The notes beneath the pieces were generated by a model that made no database searches, had not been told where the DNA came from, and saw nothing but the letters and a program-made list of their open reading frames with translations. A DNA stretch of 64,000 bases, from the NCBI RefSeq assembly GCF_020497125.1, contig NC_059072.1:301400781-301464780 (forward strand). The letters are read 5' to 3'. The position numbers were made by a program, and so were the translations under genes. This stretch comes from Mauremys mutica. Taxonomy: Eukaryota; Chordata; Testudines; Geoemydidae. Below, piece after piece: positions 1 to 10,934 of the stretch; positions within the stretch are counted from its first letter, which is position 1, and each line of letters opens with the position of its first letter.

Positions 1-1480
1 AGGTTGAAAATTTCCTGGTTTAGAAACCACTCCAAGTTGTTGAGTCTGCATCTGCTGAGCCAGTCTGCCTTCTGGTTCAGCTCCTCTTTTAGGGAAGGAA
101 GAGACTCCATTCCTTCTGCATGTAGCACTGAGCTCCTTGTCCCTCCTTGGTTGTTTATGTATGTGACCATGGTCGTGTTGTCTGACTGAACCAGGACATT
201 ATTGCCCTTGAGGTGGCTCTGGAACCTTAAAAAGGCTACTTTGACAGCTCTCATCTGGAGATTGATGCTGTGGTTCCTCTTCCCATGGCTCCAGAGTCCT
301 TGTGCAGTTTGGGTTGAGCTCCTTGTCCCTCCTTGGTTGTTTCTGGTATCCTTCCTGTGATATGTCTGTGAGGAGGAGGGGCGAAAGGAGCATCTCTGCC
401 TGAAAGTGGGCTTATATGCCCTTCATAGAACACATGGCAGAAAAGGGAGGGCCTGCTTTGATTTTTGCAGCATTTTCTGCCACTAGCTTGTCCAGCTTTT
501 CTCCAAAGGGGAGAGATCTTGTGAACTTGCAGGAGCATAGGAGGTGCTTGGAGTGAGCGTCTACTTTCCCGGAGCAGAGCCTCCTGGCTGCTACACTGGA
601 TGCCATGACCCTGCCTGAGAATCTCATTGTGTTCAGCGAGGCCTCAGCCACAAATGCAGCTGCCAGGGAATCTTTCCTAAGTGTGGCGCCAGTGTCGGGG
701 CGGTCTCTGTCCGTTGGGCCCTGAAGTCTGCCAGCCAGGATTGTGTTGTTCTCGCAAAGCACGTGGCTGACAGGGGCACTCTGAGGGCAGCTGAGGAAGC
801 TTTGACATCCCTTCTAAGCGTGGCTTCCATTCTCCTATTAGGTCCTTTAGGGAAGAATTCCTCTTCTGAAGGAACCACCAAGTCTCTAGCTAGGGACACT
901 GCTGCAGCATCAACCTTTGGGACTTCAGTAAGAACATTCTTTGGGTCTTGCAATGTGTAGAACCTAACCTCATGCTTGCTGCTAAGTTTATCTGTGCCAG
1001 GCTTTTCCCATTCTTCCCTGATTACGTCCTCGAAGGAGGTGTACAAGGGCATCAATGTCTCAGGGAGAGATCTAGAGTGAGAGTATTTGCTTTGAGGCTT
1101 ATCTTCAGGAGCCTGCTCAGATTGAATCTGTATTGTGGCCACCACCTTTTTGCACTCAGATTTGGGAAAAACTGCAAGAATTTTTTTCTCATCTGCTCAG
1201 ATTCAGAGCCTGAAAGCTCGCCTTCCTTGGCAGAGGTGGAGTCTGAATCAGAGGTGGAGAACCTTCTGGATTTTTTATGTACCTTTTCTTCCCCTCTTTA
1301 TTCTTTTTTGATTTTTTTGGCGCACACTTGTTTGCAGCTTCCTTTTATGCAGAGCCCTCTAGAAATTTCTCCTTGGAAGTCCTCCACTTCAGGGTCTAAT
1401 TTCTCCAGAGTGGGGGTCTCATAATTAACATTAAAAAGGTTGCAGAGCAGTTTTAAAACTAAGAGATAGGGGAAAGCCAA
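1..1480 (-). pseudogene. DIRS-type retrotransposon fragment: ORF1 and RNase H remains
   Basis: Read from high to low coordinate, the minus strand has a Ser/Asp-rich and Lys-rich start (about 1420-1150). An ORF1-like protein follows at 1145-633 with VLTEVPKVDAAAVSLA and RRMEATLRR. It shifts frame to 762-412 with AEASLNTMRFSGRVMASSVA and SKHLLCSCKF, a pattern I recognise from vertebrate DIRS ORF1. From about 300 down to 1, another frame reads QMRAVKVAFLRFQSHLKGNN and VQSDNTTMVTYINNQGGT, as in DIRS RNase H, then NQKADWLSRC. The polymerase part of the reverse transcriptase is missing, so there is an internal deletion. Several frameshifts show it is dead. It runs off the left edge of the window. 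Family call from memory. Confidence 0.72.
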
Positions 1481-1499
1481 TTGCTACAGTGGACAGAGA

Positions 1500-4400
1500 C
1501 TTCTCTTAGAGGAGAGTCTATTGATAGAGATTCTCTAGGTTTTAGTCAGGAGCAGAGGATGGAAGAGGATAAAGTATGGGCCAGATCAGATGAGAAACTT
1601 CACATAAAAAAGAATCTGACACATCAGAAAAGGGCAGACAAACAGTGACAAGTTTTTAAATTGCTTGTACACAAATGCTAGAAGTCTAAATAATAAGATG
1701 GGTGAACTAGAGTGCCTCGTGTTAAAGGGGATATTGATATAATAGGCATCACAGAAGCCTCATGGAGTGAGGACAATCAATGGGACACAATCATTCCGGG
1801 GTACAAAATATATCGGAAGGACAGAATAGGTCGTGTGAGTGGGGGGAGAGGGGAGGAAGGAGCAGCACTATATGTGAAAGAAAATGTAGAATCAAATGAA
1901 GTAAAAATCTTAAATGAATCCGCATGTTCCATAGAATCTCTATGGATAGAAATTCCATGCTCTAATAAGAATATAACAGTAGGGATCTATTATCGACCAC
2001 CTGACCAGGACAGTCATAGTGACTATGAAATGCTAAGGGAGATTAGAGAGGCTATCAAAATAAAGAACTCAATGATAGTGGGGGATTTCAATTGTCCCCA
2101 TATTGACTGGGCACATGTCACATCAGGACAAAATGCAGAGACAAAATTTCTCGATACTTTAAATGACTGCTTCTTGGAGCAGCTGGTACGGGAACCCACA
2201 AGGGGAGAGGCAACTCTCGATTTAGTCCTGAGTGGAGCACAGGATCTGGTCCAAGAGGTAACTATAACAGTACCGCTTGGAAATAGTGACCATAATATAA
2301 TAACATTTAACATTCCTGTGGTGGGAAGAACACCTCAACAGCCCAACACTGTGGCATTTAATTGCAGAAAGGGGAACTATACAAAAATGAGAAGGTTAGT
2401 TAAATAGAAATTAAAAGGTACAGTGACTAGAGTGTAATCCCTGCAAGATGCATGGACACTTTTCAAAGACACCATAATAGAGGCCCAACTTAAATGTATA
2501 CCCCAAATTAAAAAACCACAGTAAAAGAACAAAAAAAGAGCCACTGTGGCTTAACAAACATGTAAAAGAAGCTGTGGGAGACAAAAAAGCATCTTTTAAA
2601 AAGTGGAATCAAATCCTCATGAGGTAAATAGAAAGGAACATAAACACTGCCAAATTAAGTGTAAAAATGTAATAAGAAAAGCCAAAAAGGAGTTTGAAGA
2701 ACACCTAGCCAAAAACTCAAAAGGTAATAACAAAATGTTTTAAAGTACATCAGAAGCAGGAAGCCTGCTAAACAGCCAGTGGGGTCCCTGGACAATCGAG
2801 ATACAAAAGGAGCACTTTAAGACGATAAAGTCATTGTGGAGAAACTAAATGAATTTTTGCTTCAGTCTTCACAGCTGAGGATGTTAGGGAGATTCCCAAA
2901 CCTGAGCCGTTCTTTGCAGGTGACAAATCTGAGGAACTGTCACAGACTGAAGTGTCATTAGAGGAGGTTTTGGAATTAACTGATAAACTTAATAGTAACA
3001 AGTAACGGGGACCAGATGGCATTCACCCAAGAGTTCTGAAAGAACTTGAATGTGAAATTGCAGAACTGTTAACTACGGTTTGTAACCTGTCCTTTAAATC
3101 AGCTTCTGTACCCAATGACTGGAAGATAGCTAATATAATGCCAATATTTAAAAAGGGCTCTAGAGGTGATCCCGGCAATTACAGACCGGTAAGTCTAACA
3201 TCAGTACTGGACAAATTAGTTGAAACAATAGTAAAGAATAAAATTGTCAGACACATAGAAGAACATAAATTGTTGGACAAAAGTCAACATGGTTTTTGTA
3301 AAGGGAAATCATGTCTTACTAAGGGGTCAACAAACATGTGGACAAGGGGAATCCAGTTGACATAGTGTGTGGGTATTCACCCACGAAAGCTCATGCTCCA
3401 AAACGTCCGTTAGTCTATAAGGACTCTTTGCTGCTTTTACAGATCCAGACTAACACGGCTACCCCTCTGATACTTAGATTTCCAGAAAGCCTTTGACAAA
3501 GTCCCTCACCAAAGGCTCTTATGTAATTAAGTTGTCATGGGACAAGAGGGAAGATCCTTTCATGGATAGAGAACTGGTTAAAAGACTTGGAACAAAGGGC
3601 AGGAATGAATGATAAATTTTCAGAATGGAGAGGGGTAACTAGTGGTGTTCCCCAAAGTTTCAGTCCTAGGACCAATCCTATTCAACTTATTCATAAATGA
3701 TCTGGAGAGGGGGATAAACAGTGAGGTGGCAAAGTTTGAAGACGATACTAAACTGCTCAAGATAGTAAAAACCAGAGCAGACTGTGAAGAATGTCAGAAA
3801 GATCTCACAAAACTAAGTGATTGGGCAACAAAATGGCAAATTAAACGTAATGAGGATAAATGTAAAGTAATGCACATTGGAAAAAATAACCCCAACTATA
3901 CATACAATATGATGGGGGCTAATTTAGCTACAACTAATCAGGAAAGAGATTTTGGAGTCATCGTGGATAGTTCTCTGAAGACGTCCACGCAATGTACAGC
4001 AGCAGTCAAAAAAGCAAATGGGATGTTAGGAATCATTCAAAAAGGGATAGAGAATAAGACAGAGAATATCTTATTGCCCTTATATAAATCGATGGTACGC
4101 CCACATCTTGAATACTGCGTACAGATGTGGTCTCCTCATCACAAAAAAGATATTCTGGCACTAGAAAAGGTTCAGAGAAGGGCAACTACAATGATTAGGG
4201 GTTTGGAACGGGTCCCATATAAGGAAAGATTAAAGAGACTAGGACTTTTCAGCTTGGAAAAGAGGAGACTAAGGGGAGATATGATAGAGGTGTATAAAAT
4301 CATGAGTGGTGTGGAGAAAGTAAATAAGGAAAAGTTATTTACTTGTTCCCATAATATAAGAACTAGGGGCCACCAAATGAAATTAATGGGCAGCAGGTTT

Positions 4401-4748
4401 AAAACAAAAAAAAGGAAGTTCTTCTTCACACAGCACAGGCAACCTGTGGAACTCCTTGCCTGAGGAGGTTGTGAAGGCAAGGACTATAACAGGGTTTAAA
4501 AGAGAACTAGATATATTCATGGAGATTAAGTTCATTAATGGCTATTAGCCAGGATGGGTAAGGAATGGTGTCCCTAGCCTCTGTTTGTCAGAGGGTGGAG
4601 TTGGATGGCAGGAGAGAGATCACTTGATCATTGCCGGTTAGGTTCACTCCCTCTGGGGCACCTGGCATTGGTCACTGTCGGCAGACAGGATACCGGGCTG
4701 GATGGACCTTTGGTCTGACCCAGTATGGCCGTTTTTATGTTCTTATAA
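1500..4748 (+). mobile_element. CR1 LINE, long but broken copy (EN, RT and 3' end)
   Basis: The endonuclease starts near 1650 (CLYTNARSLNNKMGELECLV). After a one-base frame change near 1715 it continues as GDIDIIGITEASWSEDNQWD and IYYRPPDQDS, with SDHNIITF at about 2290. Stops and frame changes follow. The RT resumes at 3138 (PIFKKGSRGDPGNYRPVSLT) and again at 3642-4463 with ILFNLFINDLERG. The catalytic box reads FEDD instead of FADD at about 3737, so it could not polymerise. The C-terminal part has KVQRRATTMIRGLERVPYKE. The 3' end closes with the CR1 segment GGTCTGACCCAGTATGGCC and a TTCTTAT-type tail. A Penelope-like 3' end interrupts it at 3369-3472. A collinear relative is at 17601-20380. 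Confidence 0.93.
3369..3472 (+). mobile_element. Penelope-like element 3' end inside the CR1
   Basis: Contains GTATTCACCCACGAAAGC, a TGTTAGTCTATAAGG-like stretch, and ends ACGGCTACCCCTCTGATAC. The same terminus occurs at 28881, 55612 and 62897 in this window. CR1 sequence that should be continuous (ATAGTG then TTAGATTTCCAGAAAG) is split by it. About 9 bases usual in this family after CTATAAGG are missing, and I see no clear target duplication. The Penelope assignment rests on the shared terminus and inverted insertion habit and is moderate. A SINE family is the alternative. Confidence 0.6.
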
Positions 4749-5775
4749 TCAGAGTTCTCTGGCTTGTTTTGGGAGGAAGGGGGGCTGGATGTAAGCCCGG
4801 CTTCTCTCCCAAGGCTACCTGGGACCTAGTTCCAGACTTGGGGAGGGGGCAGAGAGGACTGGTAACCATGCAGGGGACTTATGTCTATGGTCCTGTGTCA
4901 CCCCAGGATTTACTCCTGGCTTACCTGGATGTAGTGGTTGTCCTCAGAGTCTCTGTTCTGCTCTTGGCCAGTTTTTTTCTGTGGCAATCATGGCTACTTG
5001 GAAAGGACAGGGGCCCCAACATGCCTATCTGACCTAGAGCCTCGTGCCTTAGCAGCAACAGGGTTAACTGGGTGGGAGCAAGCTGCTCCTGGGAAAGCTC
5101 CCTCACATCTAGAGCCCCATTTGTACTTAGCCCAGTGCTTGCACAGTGGCTCTGTCATGCCTGTAATGGGGCAGAGGAGCTCAGCAGGAAGGAGCTGCAT
5201 TAGAGGTTCTGGCTCGTTGGTTACTGCACAGAAATGGCGATAAAGATAACAGAAAGGGATGGACGTAAATGAAACAACACTTGATTGCTATCGCGGAGGC
5301 AGGAGACCAGTTGGCAAGCAGGAAAAGGAGGTAAGGTCAGCAGAAAACTATGCTGCAACTTTGAACAGCCTCTGGGAACTGCAGAGTAAAGGGGAGCAGC
5401 CCAGCCATACCAGAATTGTGGGAGACGCTGGGCTGCAGAACATACCTGTCGCAGAGTTACACCATGAGAATGTTGTGCACAATATTGAAACGAAATTTGA
5501 TTGATAAATAGAAAGCTCTTCACGGGCTCGCATATTGTGTCAAAATGAAAAATTGTATACAAAGGTCAGAAAGCCAAAGTTTGTATATTTTAAATCTATC
5601 TTTCTTAGCTTGGTTGTAGAATCGGATTGTAAAATAGTTCTGACATTATAACATCTTTTGGTTTTGTCTGGAATTTCCAAAGGCTCTTTGAAAGTCAGTG
5701 AAAGAGCATAACTCCTTTAGCTGCTGAAAAGTTCACGGCCGGTCTCCTTTTCAAGCCCACTTATGTGATCATCTG
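4749..5775. other. Non-coding stretch, no recognised feature
   Basis: Moderately GC-rich sequence follows the CR1. An 81-codon open frame at 5259-5504 (+) starts MDVNETTLDCYRGG. It matches no family I know and lacks splice or repeat context. It is probably chance. Confidence 0.4.
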
Positions 5776-5783
5776 ATCTAAAC

Positions 5784-6133
5784 CAGTGGTTCTCAACCAG
5801 GGGCCCGGGGCCCCTGTGGGGCTGTGAGCAGGTTCCAGGGGGTCCGCCAAGCAGGACCAGTGTTAGACTTGCTGGGACCCAGAGCAGAAAGCCAAAGTCC
5901 CACTGCATGGGGCTGAAGCCCAGAGGCCCGAGCCCCTCCACCCGGGGCTGAAGCTGAAGCCTGAGCAACTTAGCTTCATGGGGCCCCCTGTGGCATGGGG
6001 CTCCAGGCAGTTCCCCTGCTTGCTACCCCCTAACGCTGGTCCTTGCTTTTATATCCAGAAAAACAGTTGTGGAGGCACAGGGGGACTGTGGAGTTTTTAA
6101 TAGGACATTGGGGGGGCATCAGAAAGAAAACTG
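5784..6133. mobile_element. hAT-type MITE, right terminal repeat lost
   Basis: Starts CAGTGGTTCTCAACC, the common hAT terminal repeat in reptiles. The interior is GC-rich with repeated GGGGCC-type words. The right end should be GGTTGAGAACCACTG but reads GAAAGAAAACTG, so about 13 bases of the inverted repeat are deleted. The flanks are ATCTAAAC (5776-5783) and ATCTAACC (6134-6141), an 8-bp target duplication with one mismatch. Confidence 0.8.
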
Positions 6134-6141
6134 ATCTAACC

Positions 6142-7920
6142 TGTATATGAAAGAGAATGTGAACTCAACTCAGAAACGTTAACCAGTGAGAAATGGAAGA
6201 TGAGAATGGGGTCATTTTTAAAAGCATATCTTTTAAGCTGGTAGATTGTTACTTGTTCATTTGGATAATAATTGGACTATGGTTCTTTTCACTTTAAAGG
6301 TTATATGTATTGTTCATCCAAGTAATAACACTTCTACTATCAGAACGTAACACTGCTTCATTTCATAGCAATGTGCACACTAGCCAGAAAAATACCACAT
6401 GTAAAATTTGATTTACTTACTTAGCAGTTATGCAACACTGGCATTCTAAAATAATCTGTCTATGAATCACTGTATGAGTGGCAAGGAGAACACTTTCTCT
6501 GTTTAAAGGTTAAGACTCAGACTACTCCTTGGCTCCCAAAAACTCTGCAGTTCTCCAGTTGAGTTTGCTTTGCAAGCATTTTTTTTCTAGGGGAATCTTT
6601 GTTTAATAGGGTTTAAACTATTTAAAATAAACAAGCACACATTGTTCCGTAGGAATAGAAAGGTCCGGCAACATTCTGTGAATAGCATTTAGTCACTTAA
6701 GAGATTTGCTTATAGATTTTCTTTAAACTATCATTCCTTAACAGCATGAACCTACAAGGTGTTAAAATCCCATTGGCTCTTCTGGCACTTGAGGGCACTC
6801 AGCATTTCATAGGAGGGATTTGGCAGCTCTGTGTATATAACCCCTTCCTCATTAACAGGGAGATACACTACAGTGCATAGTGTCCCTGGAAGCTTAAAGT
6901 CTCCAACAGAGTTTGTGTGGTGACTAGGGACTCGGAAAAGCCACATTGAGTGAATTTCATCTTAAACTCTTAATGGAACATGTCTGTTCAGCTGTAAAAA
7001 CATTTGAATGCCATGAGTGCCCCTTTTATAATAATTTGGGCAGAGACTGAAAGTGAGAAACGTTCCCTTTCCCTTTCTTGAACAGTTCTCTATCAATGTC
7101 AGCAAGACAGTTTATCGGTTTATCCTCTCAAAATTATAGAAGAAAAGAAAAATGGGGAGTGAGGCAAAGTAAGGCTGAGGCCAAAATCCAATCACTACTA
7201 GTGCTTCTAGGAATGGGGTTCTCTCACAGCCATACAGCATCCTGCTAGCCATTACTACACTTACAGCAGTGAGGAAAAACTCTATATTCAAACTACAAAT
7301 AAAACAACTAAAAAAATATCAAGCCCCTCTAATACAAACACACAAATAAATTAGACTATTGGGTGTGGTATATCTTTCTGCCTTCAGTACAAGTTAGTGA
7401 ATTTTATTGGTATCAGGTAAATTAGCTTGTATGTTCTCAGTTGTTTTGTAGAAACTGTAACAATAAAAGAGATACTTGCAATGAACAACAAACAAAAAGT
7501 GATTTCTTAAACACATCTGTAACACAAGTATTCAAGCAGTTTTGATCCATGGCTTTAAAACGCCTAGTCCCTGCAAGAAAAGCACAACCTCTAGAGCTCT
7601 CACATTTGTCCCCAGCCTGACAGCAGCAGTGAAGTTTATTTTACAGATACAAAGTAGCCCAATAAACTTCTGGATAAGAACCCAATTTTGAAGACAGGGG
7701 CCATACTGCAATTCAATAGCACTGTTCCTGTTGTATGTTTGATTGTTACATCAGTGTATTAAATTAAGAAATTAAAAATATATTCTAAATTTTACAAAGG
7801 AAGACTCTGAGCTGTAGCATTACATACATAATGATTTCCAGGCATGTCTGCAAAGGAAACTAAGCTAGAGATGATAGATTGTAACTACATAAACTTCAAA
7901 ATATGTAACTTAATGAGTGA
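6142..7920. other. AT-rich intergenic sequence, nothing recognised
   Basis: Dense stops in all frames and no terminal repeats, splice-paired open frames or RNA-like folds that I could identify. Confidence 0.5.
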
Positions 7921-7931
7921 TGGGGTCAGTG

Positions 7932-8119
7932 AGACAAGGTGGGTGAGGTAATATCTTTTATTGGACCAACTTCTGTTGGTGAGAGACAAGCTTTTGAGCT
8001 TACAGAGCTGAAGAAAAGCTTGTCTCTCTCACCAACAGAAGTTGGTCCAATAAAAGATAATACTACACCCACCTTATCTCACAAATATCCTGGGACCAGC
8101 ATAGCTACAACAACACTGC
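7932..8119. mobile_element. Fold-back Penelope-like 3' end (copy A)
   Basis: The left arm carries GGTGAGGTAATATC and TTTTATTGGACCAACTTCTG, then GGTGAGAGACAAGC. From about 8014 the same sequence returns inverted (AAGCTTGTCTCTCTCACC, then CCAATAAAAGATAAT). It ends with the family 3' terminus ATCCTGGGACCAGCATAGCT, ACAACAACACTGC. The flanks TGGGGTCAGTG (7921-7931) and TGGAGTCAATG (8120-8130) look like an 11-bp target duplication with two transitions. The geometry fits twin priming. Confidence 0.7.
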
Positions 8120-8130
8120 TGGAGTCAATG

Positions 8131-9390
8131 TCAAGGATTAGCAACCTGCTCTTAATCTTTCACACTTTATTTAGATGCTTTATACTAACACAGGGCATTT
8201 TACAAGTAACCATAAAAGGCTGCTTTAAGTTTTTAAATGTGCTTGTCTAATGCACTTTTCACATTCCAGCAGAATACATTCTGTGCTCCATTTATACCAT
8301 TTGCTGCAGTATGCATCATAATCCTGATGATAATAAATATATCAGGCTGTCTCATGTTGCTTGAAATGAAAAACAACAAATATTCAGTATGATTACACTT
8401 TATACACACAATCGTTTAATGATTTTAATGAAAACCAATTAAAAAATTGCATTATTAGAGGTAGTTAAGATTATTTAAGCAAGGATGCTAATGTAACATC
8501 AGTTGCAGTAAATCAGAACCCTACAAAAACAAACAATAATACCCATGCAACGAAGCAATGACAGTTCAGTAAATAATAGATTTGTTTCAAAACTTCTAAG
8601 ATGGTATAATAAACAGTGAGAAAAGGAGAAGTCATATGTCCTTTTACGATACAATAAGTCTTATTAAATCAAATGGCAATTTAAGGGGATTGTTGGTACA
8701 TGTGCTTTGGTGGACTCTGGAATATTAACAAATACAGATGCTAAACAGGCAGTGCTGAAGTGAACAGCTAATCAATATGTTTCTCATAACTGTTTTAATT
8801 AAATGCATACTTGAAAGCTCTGTCACGACTTAAGGACATGGAAGACCAGTGTGAGTTTGCCAAATCCTTCTATTAACTGGCTGAGCAGCAGATTTTTTTT
8901 TTTGTAGATTCTAGAGGGAGGGGAAGAACAGCTGCTATTTTGATTTCTCAATGCCAGAGTGATGGATATTAAAGCAGGTGAGATATAGAGAGTCCAGATG
9001 GAATTTCTCATCATATTATAACAATGTAAAGGGATGCTGTCTGGTCAACTATGTTCCAGAAGTGAGACACATAAGTAAAGACCCTTCCAGAACCAACTGA
9101 AATCATTTCATGGTTTGGGGGAGCGGGCGGTGAGGAGGGGGAGTGTCTTAAATTTCACCAGAAAACGCTTTAAAAATAATTCTCTTTAAGTGTTTGGGTT
9201 GTAATCACTGCAGCATGCTGTTAGTAAATGGAATCTGAAAGTAAAATTGAACAGACACTGGCTGGAAACAAAATAAAACAAGTATTTTCATTATGCCAGG
9301 TGAGAGAACTGCACATAAATAAATAGCATAAATAACTAGTACATTAGATTTTAAACATTTTTAATAATCTGAGGTGATATGTTCTATACC
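8131..9390. other. Intergenic sequence 3' of VWA8, nothing recognised
   Basis: AT-rich with no coding signal. It contains a T10 run near 8892 and scattered short open frames without context. Confidence 0.45.
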
Positions 9391-9432
9391 GGGGTCAGCA
9401 ACCTCTGGCATGCGGCTTGCCAGGGTAAGCTC
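9391..9432. mobile_element. Truncated hAT MITE end
   Basis: GGGGTCAGCAACCTCTGGCA, then TGCGGCTTGCCAGGGTAAGC, matches the left end of the 334-bp MITEs at 19873 and 45766. The rest of the element and the right end are absent. Confidence 0.65.
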
Positions 9433-10804
9433 GTTTTTGCAATGAAGTACCACAACTTCTAAGCATGATTGGAGACAGTGCTCTTTCTTTCACCTTTCAT
9501 CTCTTTATAATAGTTTATAATAATCAGCGATGGGGCAAGGGTCTTTTTATTGGTGGTGATGACAGTTAACAGTTACTCGCGGTAGGACGGTGAATTCAAT
9601 TTATTAAGTATTCCAGTCTTCCTGAAGCACAGTGATTGCAAAAGTACTATTAGTTAGCCCCATCTAGGGATTTTCATCTTCAGAGTGCAGTACAAACTTC
9701 AACCAATTTAATTCTAAAGCAAGAGTTCCTGTTTGAGAATGTGGAAATGGGAGGAAAATACTTACAACAGAAAAGATGCACAGAGTGAGAGTGGTCTGCA
9801 TTAAAAGAAGACCCCAAAACACAGATTTCCTACCAAAACGAAAACCACATACTTTTACTCTCTTGATCTATTTTTCCTTTTTACTTATTTTCTTCTTTAT
9901 TAAAAGTCATTTTCTGACACACAGATCTGCCCTCCAGCTTCACATTTTAGAAACCAAAACAGAAAGTCCAAAGAGCTCTTGAAATGGAAGCAAAATGTAA
10001 AAAACCATGAGCACATCCAGCCCCTGGGGGAAGAGGTCCTTTCCTAGGATTCCTGGCAACAGAGAAACTAGACATCATCATCTGCTACCATGCAGAGGGA
10101 AAGCCATGGTGGTGCATAGGTGGGTCTTAGACCACTTTGACCCCTTTCAGCTCTGTCTTTCCAGGAAAAAATAAATTAACTTTTTTCTAGGGATTTTCAC
10201 TACTCTGAGCTGTGCTCCAGATCTAAGAATGTATGTTTATAATGCAATGTTCTGTGCTTCCACACCATTCTATTGTTCCTGACATCCAATAGCAAAGGTC
10301 GGATGCAGATCAGGATGAGCAGTCTTGTTCGAATGTGCAGTTACTTGCATTTCTAATTCTGAACACAGCACACACAACAGTGGGGCAGATTAGCTTGGTC
10401 TGACTTGCACATTGCTGTATAACTTGGTATTCAATCCCAAGAAACACTGCTAATAAAACCAAGTAAAATGAGCTGCTGGCAATATATCAGCCAGAGTGAT
10501 CACAAATGATGTGTTATCTGTCCCTCTGTTCATTTGACACAGATATCCTGTGCACTACATCAACCCCCTTGAACTCTCTTACCCCTCTGAATGCAGAATT
10601 TTAAGTCACCTGATGGCTATGCTGTACGATTTCACCCAAAATCTAAGCTACAGCGTTGTTTTTGGCATTTCGATTAAGGGACTGTAATATTTCAATGTGA
10701 AAATTATATTTATCAGTTTTATAGTTCTTATCTTCATCAGGCGCTGATTTTGTCTTTCACCAGCCAGCTTGTTTCTGAATTGCGCTTGTTACAATGTCTA
10801 ATTA
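9433..10804. other. VWA8 3' flanking sequence, nothing recognised
   Basis: No host exon or clear repeat boundary seen. It could include part of the VWA8 3' UTR if the AATAAA next to the stop is not used. Confidence 0.4.
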
Positions 10805-10810
10805 TTTATT
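10805..10810 (-). promoter_or_regulatory. AATAAA, candidate VWA8 polyadenylation signal
   Basis: AATAAA on the minus strand starts 16 bases after the VWA8 stop codon, in ACTAATAAATAATTAG. If used, the 3' UTR would be only about 30-50 bases. Other AT-rich hexamers further downstream could serve instead. The sequence alone cannot decide which is used. Confidence 0.45.
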
Positions 10811-10825
10811 AGTAACGGGAACTTC

Positions 10826-10934
10826 TTAGGCACTGGACAACATGGTGGATGTAAAGATCTGTTGCAAGATCTGGGGGATCTGCTTGGTATCCAAGGCAAT
10901 AAAAGACCGGCCTGCTGGTAGCATCTTCTGCAGC
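10826..10934 (-). CDS. VWA8: VWA8 last coding exon with stop codon
   Basis: 109 bp including the stop. The acceptor CTGATCTCCAG ends at 10935. It completes the Arg codon and encodes [20 protein letters not shown], then [15 protein letters not shown] and TAA (10828-10826). The length and ending agree with vertebrate VWA8, in which the C-terminus also reads TSTMLSS plus one residue. An AATAAA lies 16 bases after the stop. Confidence 0.96.

Noticed and set aside
5259..5504. 81-codon frame MDVNETTLDCYRGG...
   Set aside because: Unrecognised, with no promoter, splice or homologue evidence from sequence alone.
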